This document shows, piece by piece, positions 1-13,559 of a stretch of DNA of 64,000 nucleotides (the stretch's first letter is position 1; each line of letters begins with the position of its first letter). The translations under genes and the position numbers were made by a program. The stretch is from assembly GCA_023974075.1 (NCBI GenBank), contig CM043800.1, positions 24,370,218-24,434,217 on the forward strand, in the 5' to 3' direction. The notes under the pieces were generated by a model. The model saw only the letters and a list, made by a program, of their open reading frames with translations. It ran no database searches and had not been told where the DNA came from. This DNA is from Chaenocephalus aceratus. Taxonomy: Eukaryota > Chordata > Actinopteri > Perciformes > Channichthyidae.

Positions 1-686
1 GTGGATGAGTTATAGCTAAACAAAAAATGTAGCTGATAGGCTACTTCCAAGTCTTTAGATTTAGTGCAGTCAATTCAGCTTTCAGCAACTAAATCAAGAG
101 AATGGCTCTGCTTTTGTTTTGATGCACATAAATAAGGAACCTGAACTAAACTTTCTCTTATCTTTCACTTAAAAAAACAACCACAGGGTAACTTGCAAAA
201 CCATGTTTTTATCACTTTTTCCGAGGCAATGAAACACTTTTGATACAAATATGGCTGATCTTTGTGCTTTTGCAGCTTTTGCAAACATATTATTCCTACT
301 CTTTGTCAAACTGTTGCTACAACATACTCATTTCCCCATTCTACAGCATTTTCTTACACTTTACCAAGTTTCCTGTCAAAGTGCTGCCACTTCACAGCCC
401 TCTCTAACCACAGCCCTTTGTAGCTGCCTGCATCACATAAACTAGCCTTAGAGCAATTTTATTCAAAGCAACGTAGAATTTTAGTTGCTGTTAATGCTGA
501 GAGGGTGTGTGATGGTGCTTTTGTATATGCATGCCCTCCTTTGTGAGAGGTTTGTTCCTCAGGGACCCTGCAGCTTTCAGTTACAGTAAACAAAGAACGA
601 AAGAAGCACGCGTCTGTCTGTATACATATCCTCAGATGTGGGCCTATTAACGGACTTATGCCCCCTCTACCATTATACACAACAAA

Positions 687-850
<164 letters not shown>

Positions 851-2130
851 CAAGTGTGTGAGCAGAGTCCTGTATAACAATAAAAAAAATGTTTTACTGC
901 TATGATGAGACAGTGACCCTCTCTCGTATCTCACAAGTCTGTGGACAGAAGTTCCTCAGTGATGGATTTCCCTTGCGCGTTAATGGTTGGAGGATTGTAC
1001 TGTACTATAGCTTGTTGTATGAAAAGCCTTCAAAGATGTACTTCCCTGTGTCTGTTATTGCATATTCTTACATAAGAAGACATTGCATCAAGTTTCTTCT
1101 AAAGTGACCTCGACAACATAACGATTTCTTTACTAATTTAAAAAGTAAAATTCCCTTCCTTAAATACACTGTCCTGTAAAATATCCACAATTGGTGGGTT
1201 TTGCATTTTTCAGGGATTTCCAATAATGATTATTATATTATTTCTTAATATCAAGTTATTTGAGAAATGCATTGTCACAAAGCTGAACATATGACTGTTT
1301 TACTTAAAACATTAATGTTGTTGTCTGGTCAACTTTGCCTGAAGGAGGAGGCGCCTGGGCTCATGAGTTTAGTATTTATAATATGCTATCTACTGCACAG
1401 CAATGCTGACCATGTTTTTCTGCATGAGCCTTAAGGTCTGTATGCTCTTACATAAGTACAGCTGTTTTCCTCTGCTCAATTCAACTCCACCTCTCCAGTG
1501 TTTGTAAGTGTGTATTCGTGTGTGGATGTTTACAGTGTACTGATGCTGATCTGTCCCAATAGCCAGCTTTGTTAGTTTCCCACTGCTCTTCAGTTTAAAC
1601 TCTAATGCCACCCCACTGCTCCAATTTCCTGCAGCCGCACTAGCCCAAACCTCGGCAGATCAGCACACGTTCCTTATGACAATAAAGCTGTCTGGGTGGA
1701 GAAAAAAACCCCACACTCATGTCTGCACCCGAACACGTAGACGGAAATATAAACACCTGCGGGAAATCGTATGTGTCCTGTTTCAGTATTGGAAACATTG
1801 TCTTTATGCTTTCTCTTGGCCACATTACCACTGGGAATACACTTCTCTCACACGAAAGAAAGAAAATCAATTTTATGCAGGAAATTACCTCCACACTATA
1901 TTCTGGCAAAAGCTTTAGTTAATGTCTCATATACTTAACCACTGCTAGGTAATGTCTTTTCTGTGTCCTGGAGTGCCACTAAGAGTGAAGCAGCGGCGGT
2001 AATGAGAGCATCCAGAACAATCAAGTAATGCAAAATACAATGGCAGACACTTAAGGCTCCTCGATAGGGATTGTATTTGTTAATCATGTTCTTCTAATGT
2101 CACGGGTCTGAAAGCACATTGAATGGTACA

Positions 2131-2156
2131 GGTGTGTGTGTGTGTGTGTGTGTGTG
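2131..2156. repeat. (GT)n microsatellite
   Basis: A pure GT run of about 26 bp. Confidence 0.9.
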
Positions 2157-3461
2157 ATTCAGTACCTTAAGGGAGGGGGTATTTGCACTGATTATTCACT
2201 AGAGGAAACTCGTTGTGTATATTTTAAACACTCTAATTCCCTGAAGTACCTCCCCTTCTCCCTTGCTATCTCCCTGCTCCTGGTGCACTCATTACTGTTG
2301 GAAATGATGCAGTAATACTGAGAGGATGGGGGTGGGTGGGAGAGTGGGTGAGTCAGAGCGTGAGACAGACTAGGGGACAGAACTAAAGAAAAGGAGAGAA
2401 AAGATCGAGAGTAGGCAAAATCTTGGTGATATCTGTTTTCCCAAGTTGCCGCCTCTGGCTCTTTTCACTTCCCTCTCTCCTTATAAACAGTCGCAAATAT
2501 TACAGTTTTGGGCACATATTGCTGTCTTTTATGCGAAGTGGATGAGATTGCATCTGCATGTAATATGATCCAGAAGTGGGTGAGTTTGTGTGTAAAGACA
2601 ATGTGTGTGGTGTGTCTGTGTTGGACAGGATGTTCCCTCCAAAAACTCACCATAACATCACTGTAAATAGTATTTCAAACATTTCGTATTTAATTTTGGG
2701 GCAGATGGATATTCTCAAAAAACATATTTCTTTACTACTCTTACAAAGAAGAGCCCAGAGCTCTACAGAGATGGTGATTGCTTTTTCACAGATAAATATT
2801 GCACAGTTCAAGGTAAATTGTGGCTCTTTTTCAAAACAGCAATCAATTTATCAGCAAAGATTTATTTTTACTTTAAAATACCATCAGCTGTGAGCACATA
2901 TATTTACACATACTGTACGTGGGCAGTGAAGTTACTACCCTAATATGTGCATTTGGCCATGTGTGCTGGTGAACATTAAGATGTATTGCTCAACGTGTTT
3001 GTGTGGGTGCTATGTGTGTGTGTCTCCTCACCTGCATGAGCTCTTGCAAACGTTTGCCCACTTTGTCTTTCTGAATGCGAGCATATGTGCGCTCATCGCT
3101 GAGTGTCTGCACATGCACCAGTAAGAATATAAAAATACCATGAACAGTTGTGTCTGCATATGGGCAAAGCCATGCACACATTGGTCTTGCAGTGCAGATT
3201 GATAGGAATGAAATATTCTGTAATCTAAATGTAAATGGAAGTGAAATTTACCGGTGGGTTCTATGTAATTACCAGTGCCACAATTTATTAGAGTTGTGTT
3301 TGTGCAAGAGTGAGAGAAAGAGAGAGGGATGAAGGGGGAAATAAAGAGAACACGTGAGAGAGTGTGGAGGGGCTATCAGAGTGACAGAGTGAGAGAAGGG
3401 ATGATTTATATGTAGTTATGGTTTCATGGCTGAGCAGTGTATGCACAAGCTCACTGCATAG

Positions 3462-4381
3462 CAGGGCCAAATTCACCATATATATTGGGGGACACACATA
3501 TGCAGATACGCTCAAAATGTCCCCCCCAATATATAGCCTAACTGATATACATTTTTTTAAATAAAATTGCTATTCTATTACTTTTTTATTTTGGCTATTT
3601 GTATACTTGAAAATCTTTACTTTCTTCACCAAAATGATATATTCTTTTCGTATGTAAATTGGTTCTGCCTTTGTTTGTTTATGCATACCATTATTTTGTA
3701 CCCGGGGGGTGTATTTCGCTGTCGCGCGTCCGAGTCCAGCTTCAGTTAGCGTTGATGCTCCAAGCAGGTCAGTCATGTCTTAATTTGCCCTCCATCAGTT
3801 CTGGTATCTTTTTCTAGTTAGCCCTAAACTATATTATTTTATTTCGTAATGGTAATGCTAATGCACCGTCCGGTTTAGCTTATTTGTGTAAATAACTTGT
3901 AGTTCTGATGTTAAAACCGAACTTTTCAGGAATAGTAAAGGGGAGTGATTTGTAAAATTTGCATAAAGAAAAAGTAATTCTGTTTACAATTCTGTTTCAT
4001 ATTGGTGTTGAGAGATGTATCCATAGATTTCCTAATTTTGCTCTCAAAGTGTACCAGATTGATGCATTTGACTTCAACATTTAAAAAAAATCTTCCCGGA
4101 GGGGCCTGCCCCCGGACCCCCTAGATGAGGTTAGGTCCACCACCTGCCCACACCCCCGTCAAATTGTCCCACCCACATTGAGGAAGCTTCCTACGCCCAT
4201 GCCTGAGACACAGTTTCGTGATATATTGTTTTTTGCCCCCACGGGGTTTAACAGGTTTTAAAGTGTCCCATGTGTTAGTGAATTTTATATATTTTCCTTT
4301 AGAATGGCAGGAAATTAGTATTCAAATTTAGATTTAAAATGTTTGGTCCCCCCCAATGTTGACTCCATGGTTACGGCCTTG
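3462..4381. mobile_element. hAT-type non-autonomous transposon (MITE), 920 bp
   Basis: The two ends are imperfect inverted repeats: CAGGGCC... on the left and, read in reverse complement, CAAGGCCGTAACCATGG on the right. Both continue into an ATTGGGGG run. The element is flanked by a perfect 8-bp direct repeat CTGCATAG (3454-3461 and 4382-4389), the hallmark of hAT insertion. There is no transposase frame. The stretch 3945-4140 closely matches 14347-14560 inside another hAT element, and more weakly 54885-55005. Confidence 0.85.
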
Positions 4382-5599
4382 CTGCATAGTGAGAGGGAAA
4401 TAGGAAACAAGAAGTTGGTGAGAAAAGTCTTTTGAGGTAGAAGAAAAGTAAAGTGACCTCAGATCCAAATACTGTATGCCTTTGTTCAGCATTAAACAGA
4501 GAGAAGCGGGGGGTAAAATATGGGATGAGGGCCAGATTTGGGCCTGTCAGAGCTGACAACCTGGCTTTGGATTTGGGCATGATCTCCCGGGTGTTGGTCA
4601 ATTATTCACTCTTTGGTAACGGGTTCTGATAGGTCTTTGATAAATGGAGAGTGTGTGAGTTATGCTCTGTCCTGACCTGAACCCTGCTGGTCCTGCAGAT
4701 AAAGGGAAATGGTTTCAGAGGGAGTGGAACGGAGAAAGATAGGGATCATTAAGGTGTGCTTCTGCGCTAACACTATTAATGAGACTGCATCTCTTCCTCA
4801 TACGCATGCGGAGAAGGACTCAAATGTGTCTGTATATCTTTCTCCTTTCCTTTTTCTTCTAGGGTTTATACCTGACGTTGCATGCATTTGTTTAAACTCC
4901 CTTTACTTAATTCTGGTGGGGTTGATATTCAAGATGTAGGTTTTATGCAATTGTTGTTATAGGTTACACGTATCTTAAAATCCTCTCCCCCCTCACCCCC
5001 TCCTCCTCCCTCTTTTGCCCTCTCAGCAGCCTTCTCTCCTCCCATGACTTGCTTCAATATATTACACTTAAGATGAAAGTAATGGCCCTCAGAGTTAGCA
5101 CCAATGCAGGAATGCCCTACACCATGTCCAGGAATATTGACAACGCTCAGACTGTTTGCTCGGTCATGTTACCTGGCCTATTTTTTTGCATTTCTCTTCT
5201 TCTTTTGTTTGTGTTGTTAGCATGGGTTCCATGAACTTTAACCAACCTCGACCCCATACTTGCTCGGCTTTGTGAAGCCTAATTTGAAATGCTGTTGACT
5301 GAATCCGCTGCGTCTGGGTGCCAGGAAAAATATGAATATGTTTCCTTTAGTTTATGACAGTATAAACGTTTATTTATCAGAATATCAGTGCTGCTGCTTA
5401 AATAATAGATACAGTCTGTTGATGGGGTCTCTAGTTCATCCCCGAGGACAAAGGGAAACGCACTGTGCTCAGACAATTTTAGTCAAACACGGGAGCACAC
5501 TCAAGAGTCCTCTCATCTATGTTATTGTACTTCAAAGCAATGACAGTTAAGATGAAATATGGTGTTAAAGAAGCTCATCCGCCCTATACCAGTTACTAT

Positions 5600-5688
5600 G
5601 GAGGAGGAGGAGGAGGAGGAGGAGGAGGAGGAGGAGGAGGAGGAGGAGGAGGAGGAGGAGAGGAGGAGGAGGAGGAGGAGGAGGAGGA
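5600..5688. repeat. (GGA)n trinucleotide repeat
   Basis: About 89 bp of GGA units with one phase slip at about 5660. Frames through it give poly-Gly/Glu on plus and poly-Pro/Leu on minus; neither has a gene context. The purine strand could form triplex or G-rich structures. Confidence 0.95.
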
Positions 5689-6495
5689 TGGGAGAGGAGA
5701 GCTAGCAGTCCAAGCTGATTTGGAGATGCCCTTATCTGGCCTGGCTGGCTGCCCCCCCCACTCGTTGCTGCCAGCCACGTCGAGCAGTGCCTAGCAGGGT
5801 CAGAGGAAGTGAGGTCATGTGAATCATGGAAGCAGTTAAAGATCCACTTGGCAGCAAGAGGCAAATTCACCACTGAAGGTCAGACATACATCACCTATCA
5901 GAGAGAGATAGGCGTGTTGCTGGGGCAGAAAGAGATAGCAAAGGGGAGACAACGGAAGGGGTGATCTTCCATCTTTCACTGTATTGTTGAAAGAGAAGTG
6001 CAAGTGACACAGAGAGCAGTAACGTATAGCCCACCAAGGGAGTTTTATAGTGTTGTGTTGTGCTTGAAAGCAGAGATGCCATGCAGATAAACAGCAGCTG
6101 CTCTTCTATTCATGTTATCCTCTCTTCCACCCAGCTGCACACGCACAAACACACTAACACCTTTTAATCTCAACAAAAGAGATGTATTTCCCAGAGAATT
6201 AAACACTGGCGAGTATCTGTGGCCATGACGCCCTGGTGGTGAGATCTTCTGGAGCCAGAGGACCGGCACAGTGACCCACTCTCAGGCTGCTTTAATCTAA
6301 TAAGTCTCTTCAACTAACTAATAGGCTGGTTTCCCAACAGTCTGCTCCACAGGGACTGTTTCTGCTTGTATCTGTTGTGTGGCTGCTGCTTCTCTTTCTC
6401 TACAAGAAACCAACGCTACATCACAGCACATTACACCAGGCTCTCTGTGATTAATGTGCTGCGGTATCCACTTTTGTGTTTATGCCATGCACACG

Positions 6496-6498
<3 letters not shown>

Positions 6499-6537
<39 letters not shown>

Positions 6538-7071
6538 AATGTGCTTGGCTGGGTCTATCAGCTAGACTTTAATCTAATCTGGTAGCCAGGCCTGGCATGG
6601 TGACCTGTAATGATTTAGAGCTGACCTCAGCTCTCCAACTCAATACACTTTTTCCCACTGATCTGCAGCGTGCATATGTGTGTGTGTGTGTGTATAAATG
6701 TGTGTGTGTGTAAGAGCATGCCTGCTTATATGTCAATACAAGCCATTTAACATAAAGACAGTGAGTATGTGCTTTTGTGTCATGATGCCACCTTGACTTT
6801 CCCCCCTCTGTGCTCTTTAGGTCCCTCATCCACACATACTGTACATTCAAACCCAGCACACACACACACACACACACACATACACACACTCACACAAATA
6901 CACACACTCAGTCATGGAAAAGCCTACACGTCTCTCTGTACCCGAATTCTTTCTCGATTTGACCTTCAGTTTGAGTTTATGAGAGTAACCTCCAATCCTA
7001 TGAACAGACTGCAGTCTACAACACGCACACGCACACATGCACGCGCACGCGCACACGCACACGCACACACA
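6499..7071. repeat. cluster of short CA/GT microsatellites
   Basis: GT tracts at about 6499-6534 and 6675-6712, a CA tract at about 6857-6886 followed by broken CA to 6910, and a CA/CG mixed tract at 7022-7071, separated by unique sequence. Confidence 0.85.
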
Positions 7072-7195
7072 ATGCTTAGATTCATAACTGGAAGACTATC
7101 GTCCTGTTCTCTGTGCAAGATGAGAGGTGTTGAAATGAAATTCTCCCACAGAAAAGCTCTTCTCTTACCTGGGATTTAGAAAATCTCTCTCTCAC

Positions 7196-7389
<194 letters not shown>

Positions 7390-7908
7390 CATAGGGGTAG
7401 CAAAGGCTGTACATTGAGAGAGGAAGGGAGAGAAAAATAAGAAGAGTAAGTTAATGAGAGTCAAAGAGACAGAGAGGGATTACAACAGGGAACGCTGCGA
7501 GTTGAGCGGGATGACAGGACAGGGGAGAGACGCAATGAAGCTTCTCCAAAAGATGGGGAGAGCTGAGTTCCAGACACAATTGATCCATCTATCTCTGAGG
7601 CTGAAGAGAGGCGACAAGGGGACCAAGGGTGGTCAATGGGTTTAGACGAGGAAAGTGTGAGGAACTCAATCTGTTCTCATGGCAAAGATAATTAAATCGC
7701 CCACACAAGATACGGTATCCCCAAAATAATTGTACAATACTTTGACTTTATAACTAAACAACAATGGGTTGCCAGTGCTGTCCAAAACAACCCGGTGCAT
7801 TACTAAATAGAATCAAAGGATTGATTTGCCATCTGCTTAGCAAAGCAACCGAAACCATTTGGCGGAGCCGACAAAACCATTTAAACTCAAAATCCATTCA
7901 GTCACAGT

Positions 7909-8860
7909 TTTTCACATTTTGTCACCTTTTTCTCATGCAGTACATTATTTATATCAGAATTTGAAGGGCCTCTTTTAGTTTCGCCACGAGATGGGAATAT
8001 CATGCAGCCTCAATGTTAACTGTGAAAGATTACACAACACAACCATTTTTCAGAAGTCTGCTAATTGAGTTCCATGACAAAGAAACATTTATCTGCTTGG
8101 AGTGATAGGACAAATCCTAAATTGTACATTATGCATTTGAAAAGATCCAATGTGTTTTTGTACTCCTGGGTGAATTACATTTTGATCTAACCCTGCACCC
8201 AATCAGGTCCTGTATTACAGAAAATTGAACTTCCATTTTAAGGTTGAGCAAATGAAACGCATTTTAGAGGGACATTTTCACATTTCATCTCTTGATGATG
8301 ATAATTTTCAGAATGTTCTAATTAACAGTTACTCTTACACATCCAGGCAGGGAATCTTCGCTGGCAAAGGTCAATCAAACAAATTGTGGCCTTGATTTAT
8401 CTTATTATCATTTAGTTAAAATTAAAACTTCCATAAAGTTCTACATCCTTGTTGAAGTCATAACAAATGTTTGACAACAGAGTTTTACCTAAACCTTAGT
8501 ATAAAACCTTGAAAAGGTGAATGAGACCTCTTTGGTAATTGTTTCCTCTGCAGATAGTTTTGTTATGTCAGTGTCTGCAGGTTTAAAATTGGTTCAATGA
8601 TAAAACTCAACTTGAAGTCTGACACATCCTTGACACACACTAGCCTCTTTTATCAAAGACTTCTTTTACTTCACTCTTCACACATTTCAATGTTTTGACT
8701 GCTTTGAAAAACACTTATTTCAGACTTTCTTATTTTTGTGGTGAGAAAAGCTGATGTTTCTTTGGCATTTGGTCTTCCTCCAGTGTACCACGACAGAAGC
8801 TTTTAAGAAATTCCACAAGGCACTGTGAGGGTTTGGGTTTCCAGCATGACAACGGCACCA
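7909..8860. repeat. diverged duplicate block, copy 1
   Basis: Two blocks (about 7909-8120 and 8640-8860) match 11695-12090 in the same order and orientation. Shared landmarks include GTGAAAGATTRCACAACACAA, TTTCAATGTTTTGA, AGACTTTCTTAT and a stretch around CTCCAGTGTACCAYGACAG. Copy 1 carries about 0.5 kb between the blocks that copy 2 lacks. No coding potential was recognised. It may be an old tandem duplication or two copies of an unnamed dispersed repeat. Confidence 0.65.
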
Positions 8861-9078
8861 CACATCTGCCTTTGCTTCTGAAAGATAAAAGTCATTATTT
8901 GCCTGACTTTTAAACAAACAGACAATGTTGGTTGTTTTTCGGTGAGGTCAGTTTCCATCTGAATGCCCCTTAAGTTCAATGTAAGGTGGCAGCAAGTCAA
9001 CAGTCCGCCTTACTGAACCCAACATCCTTCCTTCCCCATTAGATCCTCACTGAGTGTAAACCTTAGGTTGACTTGTCA

Positions 9079-9250
9079 AAAGTCAAAAGTCAAAGTCAAA
9101 GTCAGCTTTATTGTCAAGAATTCTACATGTTGTACATCCAGAAATATCGAAATATCGTTTCTCGAGGTCCTACAGTGTGACATATATACATCAAACAACA
9201 ACAAAAAAACAAAAAGGGCCTAGATAACCGGGGTATACAGTTTAAAATGT
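9079..9250 (-). repeat. 3' tail of a non-LTR retroelement (probable)
   Basis: The plus strand reads as repeated GTCAAA units followed by CAGCTTTATTGTCAA. In reverse complement this is an AATAAA-containing 3' end with a short tandem tail, an arrangement common for teleost LINE/SINE ends. No coding part remains, so the family is not assigned. Confidence 0.45.
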
Positions 9251-9317
9251 TAATAATATGTTAAAGTGTTCAGCGGAGTTGGCAGAAAAGTGACTGGTGC
9301 TGGATGAGGAAGGTTGG

Positions 9318-9319
<2 letters not shown>

Positions 9320-9389
<70 letters not shown>
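9320..9389. repeat. (TG)n microsatellite
   Basis: A pure TG run of about 70 bp. Confidence 0.95.
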
Positions 9390-9391
<2 letters not shown>

Positions 9392-10992
9392 GAGTCCAGG
9401 ACCATTTGGGGCAGGGGAGAAAGGTCGGAGGCAGGGTGGAGTTGTAGTTCTTGTCTTGTCAATGGAAAGCATTTGCAATTGTAAAACAGGAATTTTGTTC
9501 ATATAGATTTACTCAGATGTTTTTGACTTCATAAGTCCACATGAAATACTGTAGTTGATGTAGTTTAAATGATTAAGGATTTTCTGTATTGATCTGTCAA
9601 TGACAACAAGTATTTTTGTTCCATTTAAACTATTTGATTTGAAGACACACAAACACAAAAGAGTCTTTAAGAAAACCTCTTACAGAAAACTGAATCAATA
9701 AATAAAAAATAAACTCAACAGACCTTCCATCGCTGAAAAGCAAAGTAGACACATCTGCACTATAGAAAGTTAAGCCTCAAAGTAACCAAGCTATTTATAA
9801 AGATAGCTTGGTCACTTTGCTCTACTTTGCCAGACTATGATCATCTTCAAGCCACAGTTTTCCAGGATAACATGCAAACATGCACATTACTGGTTAGAAA
9901 TACAAATGACAGTAGCCATAATTACAGCAGAACAATAAATAACTGCTGTAAAAACTCCCCTGAGGAGCTGGCTTTAGTTATATAGAGACCACGATAACAC
10001 AGTGAACCTCTCTACTTGGCCTGAAGCAATAAAAATGCTCCCATGATTGCACCTATAAAAAACAGTGTCTTTAACAGGTCCGCTTTTCTGTGTTGTTAAG
10101 CAGAGTAATTAAGTCTGAAAATGTTTTCCGTTGATTAAGTGAGTGTGGTTGAAAAGAGAAAAGAAAAAAAACTGCAGTTGGACGAATGCTGGAGAATGAT
10201 TTCATAAAGTCTCTATTTTAATTATGTCAGCGTGTGGGGAACAGAGATGAGGTCACAGTGGCCTTCTTGCTCTCCCGTGCTATCAGCCTATCTTTTAATT
10301 ATCCACCACTCCTGTGTAAAGCAGAGGGTTGGTATGGAAAAAAGAGATAGTAGTCGCTCACATTGCCTCAACAGCTGCATGCCAGAAGTGTATGATGATT
10401 TGATGATTGAGTCACCCTCCTCTCTATTTCTCTTTCTCTCTGTATCTTTTTTCTTATGTGTAATACTGTAATAGAGCATTCCTTACTCTGTCATCTTTAA
10501 AGAGTCTCTTAAACGTTTTTCGCCCCTCCATCTTCCCCTATACCTTGACTATCAGTCTTTTGCATTCGATATACCTACTGCAGGGCATGGAATATAATAT
10601 AAGACATATTAACATGACCTAGAACTCCTTTTTGTTCAACAGGGAGAAGGTGTTAGTCAGACGTGAGAATAAAGGAAAGCACAGATCACAGAGAACAACA
10701 AAAAGAAACGTGAAGAATGTTGAATGCACCTTCGAAATATGATCTATAGACAACTGAATCTCTCATGCCAGGATTCATTGAAGGAAAGCATTACGAAATG
10801 TGTCACCATACCATGAATCACTCTCAATGGTTTCATATTTACCTTGACCCTTGAGTCACTGGAGCTTATTCACTGTGCCTCTGATAAAGAAGACCTGCCT
10901 TAGTGAGCTCTGTTAAAGAAGATCATCTTGACGGACCATACCACTTTTTAAATGATAATACAAATGTATTTATGTTTTACATTGGTTTACAT

Positions 10993-11449
10993 CAGGGGTG
11001 TCCACACTACGGCCCTGGGGCCAAATGCGGCCCGTGGACCATTTTGAATCGGCCCTCAGCAGATTAAAAAAGTATAATGGAATATGGCCCACAAATAAAA
11101 CTTGTGCTTCTCTTATATGGTACTTCTTAACTATAAATGTAAACATATATTACACAGTAGTATTCATGTGTTCATAACACCACTTTTCAAATAAATTCTG
11201 TCAATTAAAGTTGGAAACATTCATAACAAGCTTGAAATACACCCTTCCTATTTCTCCTTTTTATAATCAATCTGAGGCTTCTGTTTTAATGGATGATCTG
11301 CCAACACTCAAAAGCATCATTTACCTACATTTGATGGATTTTGCTGACTTATAACTGAACTTATGAGGCAATTTACCTCTAGTGAGCGGCCCAGCCCTCC
11401 GTATAGTTTTCTGCATGTGGCCCTCGTGAAAAAAGTTTGGACACCCCTG
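10993..11449. mobile_element. hAT-type MITE, 457 bp
   Basis: Inverted termini CAGGGGTGTCCA (perfect over 12 bp) are flanked by a perfect 8-bp direct repeat GTTTACAT (10985-10992 and 11450-11457). Repeated GGCCC motifs lie next to both ends, as is typical of vertebrate hAT/Charlie-like elements. There is no transposase frame. The exact duplication suggests the insertion has not been rearranged. Confidence 0.93.
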
Positions 11450-11694
11450 GTTTACATTGTTGGGAACATTTTGAGGCAAGCATTTCTCTTATCATGTATG
11501 AATGACGGGAAAATCCAAATGCGGACACATGAACCTTGCTTGAGTTTATTATGTTTTTTATCAGCATTACTTTGTCATTGCTTGTTATTGCAGTTGATGT
11601 ACAGATCAGTTTTTTTTTAAAAGTCTGCCATGACAATCGAAGTTCTCTCAAGCTCTCTGAGTTGTGCAGTTGATGATGTGTCCCTAATGTTTAC

Positions 11695-12090
11695 ACTTTT
11701 TCCAGATGTTGTCACCTTTGGCTCATGTTGTAAATTGATTATCTGCATCTTAAGAGCCACTTCTAGTTTCTCCATGATATGGGTTTATTATGCAGACTTA
11801 ATGGTGACTGTGAAAGATTGCACAACACAAGCATTTTTTATTGTGCTAATTGATTGTCATAAAATGGAAACCGTAATCTGCTTTGAATGGTATAGGAAAA
11901 CTCCTGTCATCCTAACCTCTTTTATTTCCTCACTCTTTATTTCAATGTTTTGAATCATTTGAAAATACTCATTTTAGACTTTCTTATGTGTGTGTTGAGG
12001 AGAGCTTCTATGTCTTTAGCATTGGCCTTTCTCCAGTGTACCATGACAGGAGGCTTACAGAGACTCCACAAGGCATTGTGTTTGTTGATG
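11695..12090. repeat. diverged duplicate block, copy 2
   Basis: This is the partner of 7909-8860, in the same orientation and compressed to about 0.4 kb. A 107-codon open frame crosses it, but copy 1 does not preserve that frame, so it is not called a gene. Confidence 0.65.
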
Positions 12091-12214
12091 TGTGAGGATA
12101 TCTGTTTGCACGTATGTGCAAGTCTGTTTACTGTGATCTCTTATCATAATTAATCATTGTCACTGTCCTAGAATCCAAGCTTTTTGTCTTGCAAATGTGA
12201 ATACCTAGTCTACA

Positions 12215-12332
<118 letters not shown>

Positions 12333-12439
12333 TCTTATTCTTTCTCTTCCCCGTTCTTTCCCATGGGGATTGTCTATTTTAGGAACCTGATGTTCTCTGA
12401 CAGCTTTCACACATTCCTCCATGGCATTAACACTGAGAG

Positions 12440-12566
<127 letters not shown>

Positions 12567-13559
12567 AACATAAAGGAATATTGAGTCTTTCCAACATTAA
12601 CATTTACAGACAGTCTTCACGACATGTCAGCTGCACTCTGGTAAATTAGCCTCTGGACCCACACAATGAAATAAAACACACTACAGAACGATCTTCTAAA
12701 AGGCACAGCATTCACAATACATAAAATTAACATACAATACAATATGATGCGGCACAATACAAACTGTGTTCAATACAAAACATCACCATATATTAGAATA
12801 AGGTACTCTGCATCATGTGTATTTCCTCATCCATTTAGTATTGAGCGCAGACATGCTGTCTCTGTGAGGGGTGTGCCAGCTGAGAGGATATTGTATCATG
12901 TCATAGTTTCTGTCATAACTTGTCAAGTAACATTACGGCCAGCTTCAGAAATGAGGAGATCAATCAATCAATCAATGTTTATTTATATAGCCCAATATCA
13001 CAAATATTACATTTGTCTCAGTGGTCTTCACAGTGTGTACAGAATATCAGTATGACAATACGACACCCTCTGTCCTTAGACCCTCACATCGTACAAGGAA
13101 AAACTTCCGGAGAAAACCCACAGTTTAAAGGGAAAAATGGGAAAAACCTCAGGGAGAGCAACAGAGGAGGGATCCCTCTCCCAGGACGGACAGACGTGCA
13201 ATAGATGCCGTGTGTAAATTGAAAAGATAATACATTTGCAACATAGGTAGTCCAAATGTTTGGAAATGCATGTGTGTATAATAGGAAGATGAATCCACGA
13301 GGATATCCATCCAGGACCGATGATCCATGACCACAGCCACGACTCGCGATCCAGGGCTCGCGATCCAGGACACAGGACCGCAGGTTCATCCATGACTCCG
13401 GATCCCGGTGTATATAGACACCAAAAAGAAAGACATTTGGGGAAGCTGGGTTAATCGGAACATGAGAGTACACAGGTATAGACAGAGAAAAGGAAGAAGT
13501 AAGATGTCCCCCGACAAACTAAGCCTATATCAGCAAAACTAGGGGCTGAATCTAATCAG

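Noticed and set aside
5519..5873. Poly-Gly/Glu or poly-Pro/Leu frame across the GGA tract
   Set aside because: Product is pure repeat translation. Flanking residues match nothing and no splice signals frame it.
11630..11953. 107-codon plus-strand frame as a small gene
   Set aside because: The homologous block at 7909-8120 does not preserve the frame, and no splice sites or domain are visible.
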